Source: Pseudomonas sp. Irchel 3E13 (GTDB taxonomy: Bacteria; Pseudomonadota; Gammaproteobacteria; Pseudomonadales; Pseudomonadaceae). Taken from it: DNA of 64,000 nt. Below, piece after piece: positions 8,684-16,861 of this stretch (its first letter is position 1; each line of letters opens with the position of its first letter). The DNA lies in assembly GCF_900187455.1 (NCBI RefSeq), contig NZ_FYDX01000006.1, positions 310,001 through 374,000 of the forward strand, written 5' to 3'. Below the pieces are notes generated by a model. It was not told the origin of the DNA, ran no database searches, and worked only from the letters and a program-made list of their open reading frames with translations. The position numbers were made by a program, and so were the translations under genes.

Positions 8684-9013
8684 ATGCCAACCCGCTTCCT
8701 GTTCACCCCCGCAATCCTCGCCTGCAGCCTGTTATTCGGCAGCCTGACGGTGCAGGCCGAGGAGGCGGCCAAGGTTCAGATCGACTCCTCCGCCGCGTCC
8801 TCGGACAACCTCGCGGCCATCCACCGCGAGTCCGGCATGAGCCACACCCTGCACGACTCCGGGGTCAGCGTGGCCGAGCTGAAGAAAATGCGCGACACCC
8901 TCAACCAGAACGCCAGCGACCTGCTGGAACTGCGCCGCTTGGTCGATGAGCAGACCCGGCAGATCGGCGAGCTGCAACGCCGCCTTGAGGACACCAACCG
9001 CAAGGTGCAATGA
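8684..9013 (+). CDS. Small exported coiled-coil protein of unknown function
   Basis: 109 residues starting MPTRFLFTPAILACSLLFGS with a signal peptide ending TVQAEE. The second half (about residues 65-109) is a predicted coiled coil with heptad leucines (LKKMRDTLNQNASDLLELRR, then IGELQRRLEDTNRKVQ). The ATG at 8684 is chosen because AAGGAG lies seven bases upstream; a longer frame from 8570 only reads through a REP element. It is followed by a strong terminator, so it is probably a single-gene unit. I do not recognise a named family; a periplasmic scaffold or adaptor role is only a guess. Confidence 0.85.
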   Translation: MPTRFLFTPAILACSLLFGSLTVQAEEAAKVQIDSSAASSDNLAAIHRESGMSHTLHDSGVSVAELKKMRDTLNQNASDLLELRRLVDEQTRQIGELQRRLEDTNRKVQ

Positions 9014-9031
9014 CCACACTGCTGGTTTGCG

Positions 9032-9068
9032 AACGCCGCTTCGCCCTGACGGGCAAGCGGCGTTTTTT
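9032..9068 (+). terminator. Rho-independent terminator
   Basis: Stem AACGCCGCTT paired with AAGCGGCGTT, extended inward by GCCC/GGGC, then TTTTTT. It closes the coiled-coil gene. Confidence 0.9.
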
Positions 9069-9722
9069 CATCCACGGGGTTGTCCACAGGATTGTGGAAA
9101 AGATAGCGCCGGCCTTGCGTGTGACACCGCAGAAAGTCCTTGTAAGCAGTTGTTTTCAATGCGCTTGAAGTTGTCCACGGTTCATGTGGAGGTGACTGTG
9201 GGTAACATGGTGGTATGTGCTTGCAAGCCACGTATCTAAAGGCTTTCAGGAAGGCGATCAAATTTTGATCAATAACTTTTGGATGAGTGGTAGAGCCGTT
9301 TGTCAAGTTATAGCTCATAGCCATAACGCTGTTTCAAACAGTATGTTTTGCCTGTGGATAAGTCTGTGGGAAAGCCTTGGAAAGAGTGATGGGACCGGCG
9401 TCGTTACAGGCTTTGCGCCATTACCCGGTTTTTCACTGAAAGGGCTGGCAGCCTCATTTCCAGCGTGTTTGCAGAGAAAACGCGCTCAGGGCTGTGGATT
9501 ACTTGGCTAACGTTATTCCACGAATTTATACAGTTGCCCCCAATCTATGTGGAAGGGCCTGTGGATAAGGTGCGCATAGCCGGCTGCGAGCCTTATGCAG
9601 CAAGGCTTTGACGGTATTGATCGTTTTTCATACAGGCGGCAAACGGCTTGAAGTGACGCCTGCCGCCGGGCATGCTGCAAACCCTGCCGATCTCTTGTGC
9701 AAGCCCTCTCGAGGAGAATCCC
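9069..9722. other. Non-coding region with a cluster of DnaA boxes
   Basis: About 650 bases with no convincing gene and visibly more A/T than its surroundings. Perfect DnaA boxes (TGTGGATAA, complement of TTATCCACA) lie at 9353-9361 and 9560-9568, and a TTTTCCACA box in the same orientation at 9093-9101. One-mismatch boxes are at 9080-9088 (TTGTCCACA), 9365-9373 (TGTGGGAAA) and 9493-9501 (TGTGGATTA); weaker ones are at 9171-9179 and 9548-9556. An AT-rich stretch with the dyad GATCAAATTTTGATC lies at 9256-9270. No dnaA, dnaN or rpmH is nearby, so this is not the normal oriC position. A DnaA-titration or replication-control locus is one reading. Confidence 0.6.
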
Positions 9723-10493
9723 ATGACTTCCACTGTATTCATTACCGGCGCGACCTCCGGGTTTGGCGAAGCCTGCGCGCGGCGTTTCGCCGAGGCGGGT
9801 TGGTCGCTGGTGCTGACCGGTCGCCGCCAGGACCGCCTGGACGCCCTGTGCGCCGAGCTGTCGAAACAGACCGAAGTCCACGGCCTGGTGCTGGATGTGC
9901 GCGATCGCAAGGCCATGGAGCAGGCGCTCGGCAACCTGCCGCCAGCCTTCGCCAAGCTGCGCGGGCTGATCAACAACGCCGGCCTGGCCCTGGGCACTGA
10001 TCCTGCGCAGAAATGCGACCTGGACGACTGGGACACCATGGTCGACACCAACATCAAGGGATTGATGTACACCACCCGCTTGCTGTTGCCGCGCCTGATC
10101 GCCCATGGCCGTGGCGCGACCATCCTCAACGTCGGTTCGGTGGCGGGCAACTACCCATATCCGGGCAGCCATGTGTATGGCGGCACCAAGGCCTTCGTCG
10201 GCCAGTTCTCCCTCAGCCTGCGTTGCGACCTGCGCGGCACGGGGGTGCGGGTCAGCAATATCGAGCCAGGCCTGTGTGAAAGCGAGTTCTCGCTGGTGCG
10301 TTTCGGCGGCGACCAGTCGCGCTACGACGCCACCTATGCCGGCGCCGAGCCGATCCAGCCGCAGGACATTGCCGAGACCATCTTCTGGATCCTCAACCAG
10401 CCGGCGCACATCAACATCAACAGCCTGGAGCTGATGCCGGTGAGCCAGGACTGGGCCGGGTTCTCGATCGAGCGGTCGGGCGGCAAGGGCTGA
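9723..10493 (+). CDS. ydfG: YdfG-like NADP-dependent short-chain dehydrogenase
   Basis: Classical SDR of 256 residues, similar along its length to E. coli YdfG, which oxidises serine, allo-threonine and 3-hydroxy acids such as 3-hydroxypropionate (malonic semialdehyde reduction in reverse). Visible motifs: TGATSGFGEA cofactor loop, TGRR for NADP preference, NNAG, catalytic Ser in NVGSVAG, and YGGTK (Y-x-x-x-K). The C-terminal HININSLELMPV segment is also YdfG-like. The ATG at 9723 has GAGGAG six bases upstream. Stand-alone gene, convergent with the AGE-family gene. Confidence 0.88.
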   Translation: MTSTVFITGATSGFGEACARRFAEAGWSLVLTGRRQDRLDALCAELSKQTEVHGLVLDVRDRKAMEQALGNLPPAFAKLRGLINNAGLALGTDPAQKCDLDDWDTMVDTNIKGLMYTTRLLLPRLIAHGRGATILNVGSVAGNYPYPGSHVYGGTKAFVGQFSLSLRCDLRGTGVRVSNIEPGLCESEFSLVRFGGDQSRYDATYAGAEPIQPQDIAETIFWILNQPAHININSLELMPVSQDWAGFSIERSGGKG

Positions 10494-10579
10494 GGCTCAG
10501 CGATGAGCGTGCGGGGCTGCACATTCTTCGGTCATGTGGTGGCAGGAAGGCGCTTGGCAAAAGGCCGAGTAATGGCTAG

Positions 10580-10827
10580 CAGGCGCATGTCAGTAGTTTT
10601 CCAGGGTCCTTGAGATCGAGCGCCGCCCGCGCGGCGCATCGCGAGCAAGCTCGCTCCTACAGTGGTTGCGACGTACCTATGTCTGTCCCATCGCCAAACG
10701 CCAAGGGCGGGCAACACCTCTCTGACAGGCCATGGCACGTTTCAACGAATGTAGGAGCGAGCTCGCTCGCGATGCGGGGGCGGCGCTCGATCTTGAGAGC
10801 GCTGAAAAACTTCCGACATGCGCCTGG
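10580..10827. repeat. Long imperfect inverted repeat containing a REP pair
   Basis: Two arms of about 80 bases (10580-10661 and 10750-10827) are imperfect inverted copies. Starting outside, both read AGGCGCATGTC, then a TTTT-CAG stretch, ATCGAGCGCCGCCC, and finally the REP core facing the 88-base loop. Extra bases (GCGCGG against CC) break the match beside the REP. The element fills the gap between two convergent genes (10494-10863), where no coding frame is convincing. Confidence 0.8.
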
Positions 10828-10863
10828 TGGCCGCTACTCGGTCTTCTGACAAGCGCTACACAA

Positions 10864-11964
10864 TCATCTCAGACGCTGAAGCCCTTCCAGACAGGTCGCC
10901 AGATGATACGGCGTAGTCGACGGCATATCATGCCGGCTCACCACGCCTGCAGCATCCCGACACTCATACCAACCCCCGTCATGCAGAAACCGCTGACGCA
11001 GCACTTCAAGCTGCTTCGCCACCTTCTCCGCGCCATCCGGGCGCAGGGTCAGCGCCCGCAGGTATTCGGCCTGGGCCCAGATCCGCTGGGTGGCGTCGCG
11101 CACTTCGCCTTGCGGGCTGAGCATCGCCAGCACAGCACCGTCCTTTACCCCCGTGGCCTCGGCAAAGCCGAAGGCGCGGTCCAGCGATGCATGCAGGGCG
11201 CCATCGCGCAGCAGCGGTGAGGTGTCCAGCAGGAAGAACCATTCGAACTGATGCCCCGGCTCGAACCAGTTATCCACAGCCCCACGCGGTTTCTCCAGCA
11301 TCACGCCGTGCTCGGGGTCGATGAAGTGCGTCTGCATGGCCTCGGTCAGTGCCAGCAGGGCGGCTTCCACCTCGGCGTCTTCGCGCACGGCGAGGGTCGC
11401 GAGGAAGGCTTCGGCCAGGTGCATCAACGGGTTTTGCAGAGGGCCGCTGCCAAGGTCCGACCAGTCTTCACCGAGACTCGCCTCGTACAGGCCATCGTCA
11501 TTGCCGAAGCGCTCGATCACCACGCTGAGGGCGGCGTTGAGGGTCGATTCCACCAGGCTGTCGCGCACCTTCGCCCAGTAATGGGCGCAGGCGAAGATGA
11601 TGAAGGCGTGGGTGTAGAGGTCTTTGCGCCGGTCCAGCGGTTTGCCCTGGGCGTCGATGCTGTAGAACCAGCCGCCGTGTTCAGCATCGTGGAAGTGCCG
11701 TTGCAGCGAGCGGAACAGCGCGGCGGCGCGTTCGCTGGCGCCGGGCTGGTCGATGCGGCTGCTGAACAGGTAGAGCTGGCGGGCGCAGGCCATGGCGCGG
11801 TAGCGCTGCACTGGCAGCGGCTGGTGTTCGGCGTCGAGGGCTTCGAAGGGCAGGGCCATGTCCGCGTTCCAGCCGGGCGCTTCCCATAGCGGCACGATGC
11901 GCTGGTCGAAGTGTTGCTGGACTTCAGCGAGCAGGGAGGGCGGGGCAGCGTGAGTTTCGGACAT
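10864..11964 (-). CDS. AGE-family sugar epimerase/isomerase
   Basis: 366-residue member of the N-acylglucosamine 2-epimerase family, an alpha6/alpha6 barrel. Visible family landmarks are the RYRAMACARQLYLFS helix, HGGWFYSIDAQGKPLDRRKD, THAFIIFACAHYW, NPLMHLAEAFL with its histidine, EPGHQFEWFFLL and DGGWYE. The closest functional relatives by motif are YihS/mannose isomerase-type enzymes that interconvert D-mannose and D-fructose rather than acylated sugars; substrate is not decidable from sequence. An N-terminal start MSETHAAPPS is suitable. No sugar operon surrounds it. Confidence 0.85.
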   Translation of the reverse strand: MSETHAAPPSLLAEVQQHFDQRIVPLWEAPGWNADMALPFEALDAEHQPLPVQRYRAMACARQLYLFSSRIDQPGASERAAALFRSLQRHFHDAEHGGWFYSIDAQGKPLDRRKDLYTHAFIIFACAHYWAKVRDSLVESTLNAALSVVIERFGNDDGLYEASLGEDWSDLGSGPLQNPLMHLAEAFLATLAVREDAEVEAALLALTEAMQTHFIDPEHGVMLEKPRGAVDNWFEPGHQFEWFFLLDTSPLLRDGALHASLDRAFGFAEATGVKDGAVLAMLSPQGEVRDATQRIWAQAEYLRALTLRPDGAEKVAKQLEVLRQRFLHDGGWYECRDAAGVVSRHDMPSTTPYHLATCLEGLQRLR

Positions 11965-12032
11965 GGAAAGAGTTCGTCGACGTCGGGGCGTTTGCGCGCA
12001 TGGTAGCAGGAAATATCGCCGTGGCGCCGCGA

Positions 12033-12665
12033 TCAGAGCGGGCTGCCGAGGCCCTGCCAGTGTCGCGCGCCAACGAAAATGAAGCGCAATTGCTGGATGA
12101 TCTTGGCCTGCCCGCTCAACTGGCCGGGCTCTACCTCGGCGGGCGCGTCGATCAGTTCCGGCAGGGTGGCGAACACGGTCTTGACCACCAGGTCGGCGAT
12201 CACCCCCAGTGCCGTGGCGTCCAGATGTTGCCAGCGCGGCATGCTCGCCAGGTCGGCGGCGAGGTCCGAGCTGATGCCTTCGCGCAAACGGGCGATGGCC
12301 TGGCGCACCGGTTGCGAGCCGCCATATTGCTCGCGGGCGAGGAACAGGAACTGCGCCCGGTTGGCTGCCACCACATCGAGGAAGATCCGCACCGAGGCAT
12401 CGGTGATGCCGCCCATTTCGATTTCGTTGTGGCGGACCATGCGGATGGTCTGGCGGAAGGTTTCGTTGACTTCCTTGACCAGCGCCAGGCCCAGTTGGTC
12501 CATGTCGTCGAAGTGTCGGTAGAAACCGGTGGGAACGATCCCTGCGCAGCGGGCCACTTCACGCAGGCTGATGCTGCCGAAGCCGCGGCCGCTTTCCATC
12601 AGTTGGCGGGCTGCATCCAGCAGGGCGTGGCGGGTCTGTTGCTTCTGTTCGGCGCGCGGCAGCAT
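12033..12665 (-). CDS. desT: TetR-family regulator, DesT/FabR-like
   Basis: 210-residue repressor of the FabR/DesT group, which senses the balance of saturated to unsaturated acyl-CoA and controls desaturase or fab genes. The N-terminal HTH reads AARQLMESGRGFGSISLREV followed by ARCAGIVPTGFYRHFDDMDQ, the PTGFYRHF recognition helix being characteristic. The ligand domain includes FLFLAREQYGGSQPVRQAI, as I recall in P. aeruginosa DesT. The desaturase genes it would control are not in this window, so the name rests on similarity alone. Confidence 0.75.
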   Translation of the reverse strand: MLPRAEQKQQTRHALLDAARQLMESGRGFGSISLREVARCAGIVPTGFYRHFDDMDQLGLALVKEVNETFRQTIRMVRHNEIEMGGITDASVRIFLDVVAANRAQFLFLAREQYGGSQPVRQAIARLREGISSDLAADLASMPRWQHLDATALGVIADLVVKTVFATLPELIDAPAEVEPGQLSGQAKIIQQLRFIFVGARHWQGLGSPL

Positions 12666-12717
12666 GGCGAATACGGTTCAGTGTGAAACAGGCCTGCACT
12701 CTAATAGCCGGGGCCGG

Positions 12718-12747
12718 AAAAACAAAGCCCGGTCAATTTGACCGGGC
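12718..12747 (-). terminator. Rho-independent terminator of the repeat-protein gene
   Basis: On the minus strand the stem GCCCGGTCAA pairs with its complement around a short loop and is followed by TTTGTTTTT. It lies about 50 bases after the stop of the gene at 12799-13275. Confidence 0.85.
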
Positions 12748-12798
12748 CTGGAGGCGAGGAGTCTGTGCGCGGGTATCTATTGTTCCGGCGCATAGGCA

Positions 12799-13275
12799 TC
12801 AGCTCACCCGGTTGTTGCGCTCGATCAGACGATCCGAGCCACCTTCGGCGACGCGGTTGGCACGTTGTTCGATCAGACGATCGGAACCGCCTTCGGCTAC
12901 ACGGTTTTCACGGCGTTCAATCAGACGATCAGAACCGCCTTCGGCTACACGATTTTCGCGGCGTTCGATCAGACGATCAGAACCGCCTTCGGCTACACGA
13001 TTTTCGCGGCGTTCGATCAGACGATCAGAACCGCCTTCGGCTACACGGTTTTCGCGGCGTTCGATCAGACGATCAGAACCGCCTTCGGCTACACGGTTTT
13101 CGCGGCGTTCGATCAAACGGTCAGAACCGCCTTCTGCCAGCGGGTCCAGCGGTTGCGACAGGATGACCGAGCCGGAGCGCGCTTCAGCGGACAGGTGCTG
13201 GTCTGCGGCAGGCACGGCGAAGGCGTTGGCGGCCAGAATGGACAGGGAAAGGCTGAGCAGTAATTGGCGTTTCAT
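12799..13275 (-). CDS. Exported protein with seven 16-residue AEGGSDRLIE repeats
   Basis: 158 residues: a signal peptide ending about ANAFA (residue 20), a linker to residue 46, and then seven uninterrupted 16-residue units to the stop. The first five units are AEGGSDRLIERRENRV, the sixth has EQRANRV, and the last ends RNNRVS. The repeat is rich in Arg, Glu, Asp and Gly and is likely to be disordered or a charged fibre in the periplasm or outside the cell. I do not recognise a function. It has its own terminator and no operon partner. Copy number probably varies between strains because the DNA repeats are nearly identical. Confidence 0.85.
   Translation of the reverse strand: MKRQLLLSLSLSILAANAFAVPAADQHLSAEARSGSVILSQPLDPLAEGGSDRLIERRENRVAEGGSDRLIERRENRVAEGGSDRLIERRENRVAEGGSDRLIERRENRVAEGGSDRLIERRENRVAEGGSDRLIEQRANRVAEGGSDRLIERNNRVS
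12802..13137 (-). repeat. Tandem array, 7 x 48 bp, inside a coding sequence
   Basis: Seven direct 48-bp copies encode the AEGGSDRLIE units of the exported protein. The central copies are almost identical in DNA as well as protein, which points to recent duplication or gene conversion rather than old divergence. Confidence 0.9.
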
Positions 13276-13618
13276 GATTTCGGTTCTCCTGGGGGAGGGC
13301 GACTAAGTGGGTACGAAGCCAATGCTACTCTTGGAAATCCGATAGAAAAGTTCATAAAGGTAATGGTAACAATCAACAGGATTGATACTTTCCGGCGAGG
13401 GCTCTAGCGCGGGCCTTTCCTGAGTGCTTTAGTAGGGATTGGGTACCTCGCCCGATGAATTTCGCCTGATTGATGTGGGCGAAATCTGGCAGCAAGGTCA
13501 GGAAAAATCCGGTCGATCCGCCATTTCGAGTAAAACCCCTAGGCGTTTCGTCAGTCCCAAGTACACGTGCGTGTCACACGCACGCTGTCTGCCTTTGCTG
13601 TCACTGGAGAACCGTGCA
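13276..13618. other. Divergent intergenic region upstream of asmA
   Basis: About 340 bases between the repeat-protein gene and asmA. Apart from the inverted repeat at 13459-13485 (listed separately) and a GGAGA ribosome site at 13606-13610, no gene, terminator or known operator was recognised. An in-frame upstream start at 13439 lacks support. Confidence 0.5.
13459..13485. promoter_or_regulatory. Inverted repeat, shared with 16862-16886
   Basis: ATTTCGCC at 13459-13466 faces GGCGAAAT at 13478-13485 with an 11-base spacer. The extended arms ATTTCGCCTG and GTGGGCGAAAT recur almost unchanged upstream of the lipase gene at 16862-16886. It lies 133 bases before the asmA start. Either an operator for an unidentified regulator or a small dispersed hairpin element. 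Confidence 0.5.
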
Positions 13619-15688
13619 ATGACGCGCCCCGCCAAAATCATCACCTGGACCCTCGCCAGCCTGCTGCTGGTACTGGTGCTTCTGGTGATCTTCATCGCCA
13701 CCTTCGATTGGAACCGGGCCAAGCCTTTTCTCAATGAAAAGGTTTCCGAAGCCCTGCATCGGCCCTTCGCCATCAACGGCAACCTTGCCGTGCACTGGCG
13801 TCGCGAAGCCGAGGAGGGTGGTTGGCGGGCGTGGGTGCCGTGGCCGCATTTCACTGCCGAAGACCTGACCCTGGGCAACCCGGACTGGCTGAAAGAGCCG
13901 CAGATGGTCGGCCTGCAGCAGGTGGATTTCCGCCTTTCGCCGCTGCCGTTGCTGGCGCAGCGCATCGTCATTCCGCGCATCGACCTCAAGTTGCCGACCG
14001 CCAGCCTCAAACGCCTGGCCGACGGCCGGGCCAACTGGACTTTCGATTTCGGGCCCAAGGATGAGCAGGCCGGGCCGTCCAAATGGGTGATGGATATCGG
14101 TGCCATCGGTTTCGACAAGGGGCAGGTGGCCTTCGATGACCAGACCCTGAAAACCCGCCTCGACGTCCAGATCGACCCGCTTGGAAAACCGGTGCCGTTC
14201 AGCGATATCGTCGGCAAGGCGACGGCGGAAAAAGCCGAGAAACAGGGCGCGAAACCGCAGGACTATGCCTTCGGGCTGAAGGTCAAAGGCACCTACAAGG
14301 ACCAGGCGCTCTCCGGCGACGGCAAGATCGGCGGGCTGTTGGCGCTGCAGGACGCCAGCCAGCCGTTCCCGGTGCAGGCGGATGTCCGTATCGCCAAGAC
14401 CCGCGCGATCATCGCCGGCACCCTGACCGACCCGCGCAACCTCGGCGCCCTCGACCTGCGCCTGCGGCTGTCCGGCGCCAGCCTGGCCAACCTCTATCCG
14501 CTCACCGGCGTCACCCTCCCCGACACCCCGCCTTACCAGACCGACGGTCACCTCATCGCCAAGTTGCATGAGCCCGGCGGCGCGCTGTTCCGCTATGAGG
14601 GCTTCAACGGTCGCATCGGCGACAGCGACATTCATGGCGACCTCGCCTTCGTTTCCAGTCAGCCGCGGCCCAAGTTGAGCGGCAAGCTGGTCTCCAACCA
14701 GTTGCTGTTCAAGGACCTCGCGCCGCTGATCGGCGCTGACTCCAACGCCCAGCAGAAAGCCCGCGGCGGCGCGGCGAAGCAGCCGGGCGACAAGGTGCTG
14801 CCGGTGGAGGAGTTCCGTACCGAGCGCTGGCGCGCGATGGACGCCGACGTCAGTTTCAGCGGCAAGCGCATCGTGCAGACCGAGGAACTGCCCTTCACCG
14901 ACCTCAACAGTCATCTGCTGCTGGACGATGGTGTGTTGAGCCTGGAGCCGCTGTCGTTCGGCGTGGCCGGCGGCAAGCTGGACATGCAGGTGCGCCTCGA
15001 CGGTCGCAGCGCGCCGATGCAGGGCCGAGCACGGCTGACCGCGCGGGACCTGAAGCTGAAACAGCTTTTCCCCACCTTCGAGCCAATGAAAACCAGTTTT
15101 GGCGCGCTCAATGGCGACGCCGATATCAGCGGCCGTGGCAACTCGGTGGCGGCCTTGCTGGGCACCTCCAACGGCGATTTGAAGTTGCTGATCAACGATG
15201 GCGCGGTCAGCCGCAGCCTGATGGAGATTGCCGGGCTCAACGTCGGCAACTACGTGGTCGGCAAGCTGTTCGGCGACAAAGAAGTGAAGATCAACTGCGC
15301 GGCCACCGATGTCGGCATCAAGAATGGCCTGGCGACCACCCGGCTGTTCGTGTTCGATACGGAAAATGCGGTGATCTATGTGGAAGGCACGGCCAACTTC
15401 GCGACCGAGCAACTGGACCTGAAGATCAACCCTGAGTCCAAGGGGCTGCGGCTGTTCTCCCTGCGTTCGCCGTTGTATGTGCGGGGTTCGTTCGCCAAGC
15501 CATCGGCGGGCGTCCAGGCTGTACCGCTGGCGCTGCGTGGGGCGGGGATGGTGGCGCTGGGCATTGCCGCGGGGCCGGCGGCGGGATTGCTGGCGTTGAT
15601 CGCGCCGAGCAGCGGGGAGGAGCCGAATCGTTGTACGCCGTTGCTGGAACAGATGAAGGCGGGGAAAGCGCCGAAGACGGTGAAGTAA
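13619..15688 (+). CDS. asmA: AsmA-family envelope protein
   Basis: 689-residue inner-membrane-anchored periplasmic protein of the AsmA/TamB-like lipid-transfer superfamily, thought to help move phospholipids or tune outer-membrane assembly. One N-terminal membrane helix (TWTLASLLLVLVLLVIFIAT) is followed by DWNRAKPFLNEKVSEALHRP, the canonical AsmA start. The C-terminal part (LNGDADISGRGNSVAALLGT, then NDGAVSRSLMEIAGLNVGNY) is the AsmA_2-type domain. The ATG at 13619 has GGAGA eight bases upstream. Monocistronic by context. Confidence 0.93.
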   Translation: MTRPAKIITWTLASLLLVLVLLVIFIATFDWNRAKPFLNEKVSEALHRPFAINGNLAVHWRREAEEGGWRAWVPWPHFTAEDLTLGNPDWLKEPQMVGLQQVDFRLSPLPLLAQRIVIPRIDLKLPTASLKRLADGRANWTFDFGPKDEQAGPSKWVMDIGAIGFDKGQVAFDDQTLKTRLDVQIDPLGKPVPFSDIVGKATAEKAEKQGAKPQDYAFGLKVKGTYKDQALSGDGKIGGLLALQDASQPFPVQADVRIAKTRAIIAGTLTDPRNLGALDLRLRLSGASLANLYPLTGVTLPDTPPYQTDGHLIAKLHEPGGALFRYEGFNGRIGDSDIHGDLAFVSSQPRPKLSGKLVSNQLLFKDLAPLIGADSNAQQKARGGAAKQPGDKVLPVEEFRTERWRAMDADVSFSGKRIVQTEELPFTDLNSHLLLDDGVLSLEPLSFGVAGGKLDMQVRLDGRSAPMQGRARLTARDLKLKQLFPTFEPMKTSFGALNGDADISGRGNSVAALLGTSNGDLKLLINDGAVSRSLMEIAGLNVGNYVVGKLFGDKEVKINCAATDVGIKNGLATTRLFVFDTENAVIYVEGTANFATEQLDLKINPESKGLRLFSLRSPLYVRGSFAKPSAGVQAVPLALRGAGMVALGIAAGPAAGLLALIAPSSGEEPNRCTPLLEQMKAGKAPKTVK

Positions 15689-15717
15689 TCCTGATTGTTG
15701 CAGCCCCTTTTTTAACC

Positions 15718-15787
15718 TGTAGGAGCGAGCTTGCTCGCGATTGCGGTCCTGTGGTCGGACCCCATCGCGAGCAAGCTCGCTCCTACA
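15718..15787. repeat. REP inverted pair (REPIN)
   Basis: Two full REP copies head to head at 15718-15741 and 15764-15787, between the convergent ends of asmA and the ferritin-like gene. Confidence 0.9.
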
Positions 15788-15812
15788 AGGGACAATGGAC
15801 GAATGGGGCGGG

Positions 15813-16343
15813 CTACAGGCCCTTCAACAGATCCGCCATATCATCCGCGTGCTCTTCTTCCTGAGCCAGGATGTCTTCGAAGATGCGCCGGGTGGTCGGG
15901 TCGCTTTCGCCGATGAACTGGATGATCTCGCGGTAGCTGTCGATGGCGATCCGCTCGGCGACCAGGTCTTCCAGCACCATTTCCTTCAGGTCGCGTCCGG
16001 CGACGTACTGCGCGTGGGAGTTCTTGCTCAGGTTGTCCGGGTTCAGGTCCGGCTCGCCGCCCAGTTGCACGATGCGCTCGGCCAGGCGGTCGGCGTGCTC
16101 CAGTTCCTGGGTCGCATGTTCGAGAAACTCTTCCGCGGCGACGCTGGCCTTGATACCGCTGGCCATGTAGTAGTGGCGCTTGTAGCGCAGGGCGCAGACC
16201 CATTCGGTGGCCAGCGATTCATTGAGCAGACGCAGGATGGTCTGGCGGTCGGCGCTGTAGCCTTCGGTCACCGCGCCTTGCTCGACGTGCTGGCGGGCGC
16301 GCTGGCGGAGGGTGTTTACATCAGTCAGTTCTACGGTGCTCAT
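15813..16343 (-). CDS. Ferritin-like (bacterioferritin/Dps-type) protein
   Basis: 176-residue four-helix ferritin-like protein with the di-iron pattern: Glu in LNESLATEWVCALRYKRHYY, E-x-x-H in EEFLEHATQELEHADRLAER, Glu in VLEDLVAERIAIDSYREI, and E-x-x-H in ILAQEEEHADDMADLL. It resembles the P. aeruginosa protein annotated as a probable bacterioferritin outside BfrA/BfrB. It likely stores or oxidises iron and guards DNA against peroxide stress. No bacterioferritin-associated ferredoxin is adjacent. Stand-alone gene upstream of osmE on the same strand. Confidence 0.85.
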   Translation of the reverse strand: MSTVELTDVNTLRQRARQHVEQGAVTEGYSADRQTILRLLNESLATEWVCALRYKRHYYMASGIKASVAAEEFLEHATQELEHADRLAERIVQLGGEPDLNPDNLSKNSHAQYVAGRDLKEMVLEDLVAERIAIDSYREIIQFIGESDPTTRRIFEDILAQEEEHADDMADLLKGL

Positions 16344-16435
16344 GGTGTTCTCCAGGCTGGAAAAGCGGATGCGCCGCGCTCTGCTGGCGCGGTCGCTACA
16401 TCAGGTACGAGTGCTGAGGCGGGCGGAAAGTTTTA

Positions 16436-16774
16436 TCAGCTCTTCACAGCCTGCTCGTCTTTCTCGCGCTGTTCGCAGGTCTTGAAGCCTTTGGCGTCGA
16501 CATGCCCGGTGGCATCGAAGCGCACGTAATAGGCTTGCTGATGACCGTCGCGGTTGAGGATGTAGTTGTTGCAGGTGCCGCCGTGGGGCAGGTCGATCAC
16601 GGTGGACGGGCTGCCGCCGATGGCGATGACCCGCTGCATGGTCATGCCGTTCTCGACTTGCTTGACCAGCGGTTCTTCGCGGTAGGTGACGTAATCCACA
16701 GGGTTTTCCGGGCGGCTGCCGCAGCCGACCAGGGTGGCGCTGACCAGAAGTGCTGCCAGGGCGTGTTTGTACAT
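16436..16774 (-). CDS. osmE: OsmE-like outer-membrane lipoprotein
   Basis: 112-residue lipoprotein of the SmpA/OmlA-OsmE family. Lipobox LVGC lies after a short hydrophobic signal (MYKHALAALLVSATLVGC). The core NGMTMQRVIAIGGSPSTVID and GGTCNNYILNRDGHQQAYYV match OsmE, including the Gly-x-Pro-Ser turn. OsmE is induced by high osmolarity and stationary phase in enterics. The start at 16774 is chosen over a longer frame from 16927 because it gives the signal peptide and has a GAGGG site upstream. Confidence 0.88.
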   Translation of the reverse strand: MYKHALAALLVSATLVGCGSRPENPVDYVTYREEPLVKQVENGMTMQRVIAIGGSPSTVIDLPHGGTCNNYILNRDGHQQAYYVRFDATGHVDAKGFKTCEQREKDEQAVKS

Positions 16775-16861
16775 GGTCGTACTCCCTCGAAATGGGCCGT
16801 CATGGCCCGGTATCAGTTTGGAACCGCGGGCGACGACGGGAGTTCGATTGCGGTTGCCATG

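Noticed and set aside
12802..13137. Regular 48-bp repeats as a CRISPR array
   Set aside because: No spacers: repeats are directly contiguous, in frame and encode a 16-residue peptide unit; no cas genes are near.
13601..15412. 603-residue minus-strand open frame inside asmA
   Set aside because: Antisense frame of asmA with no ribosome site and no recognisable motif.
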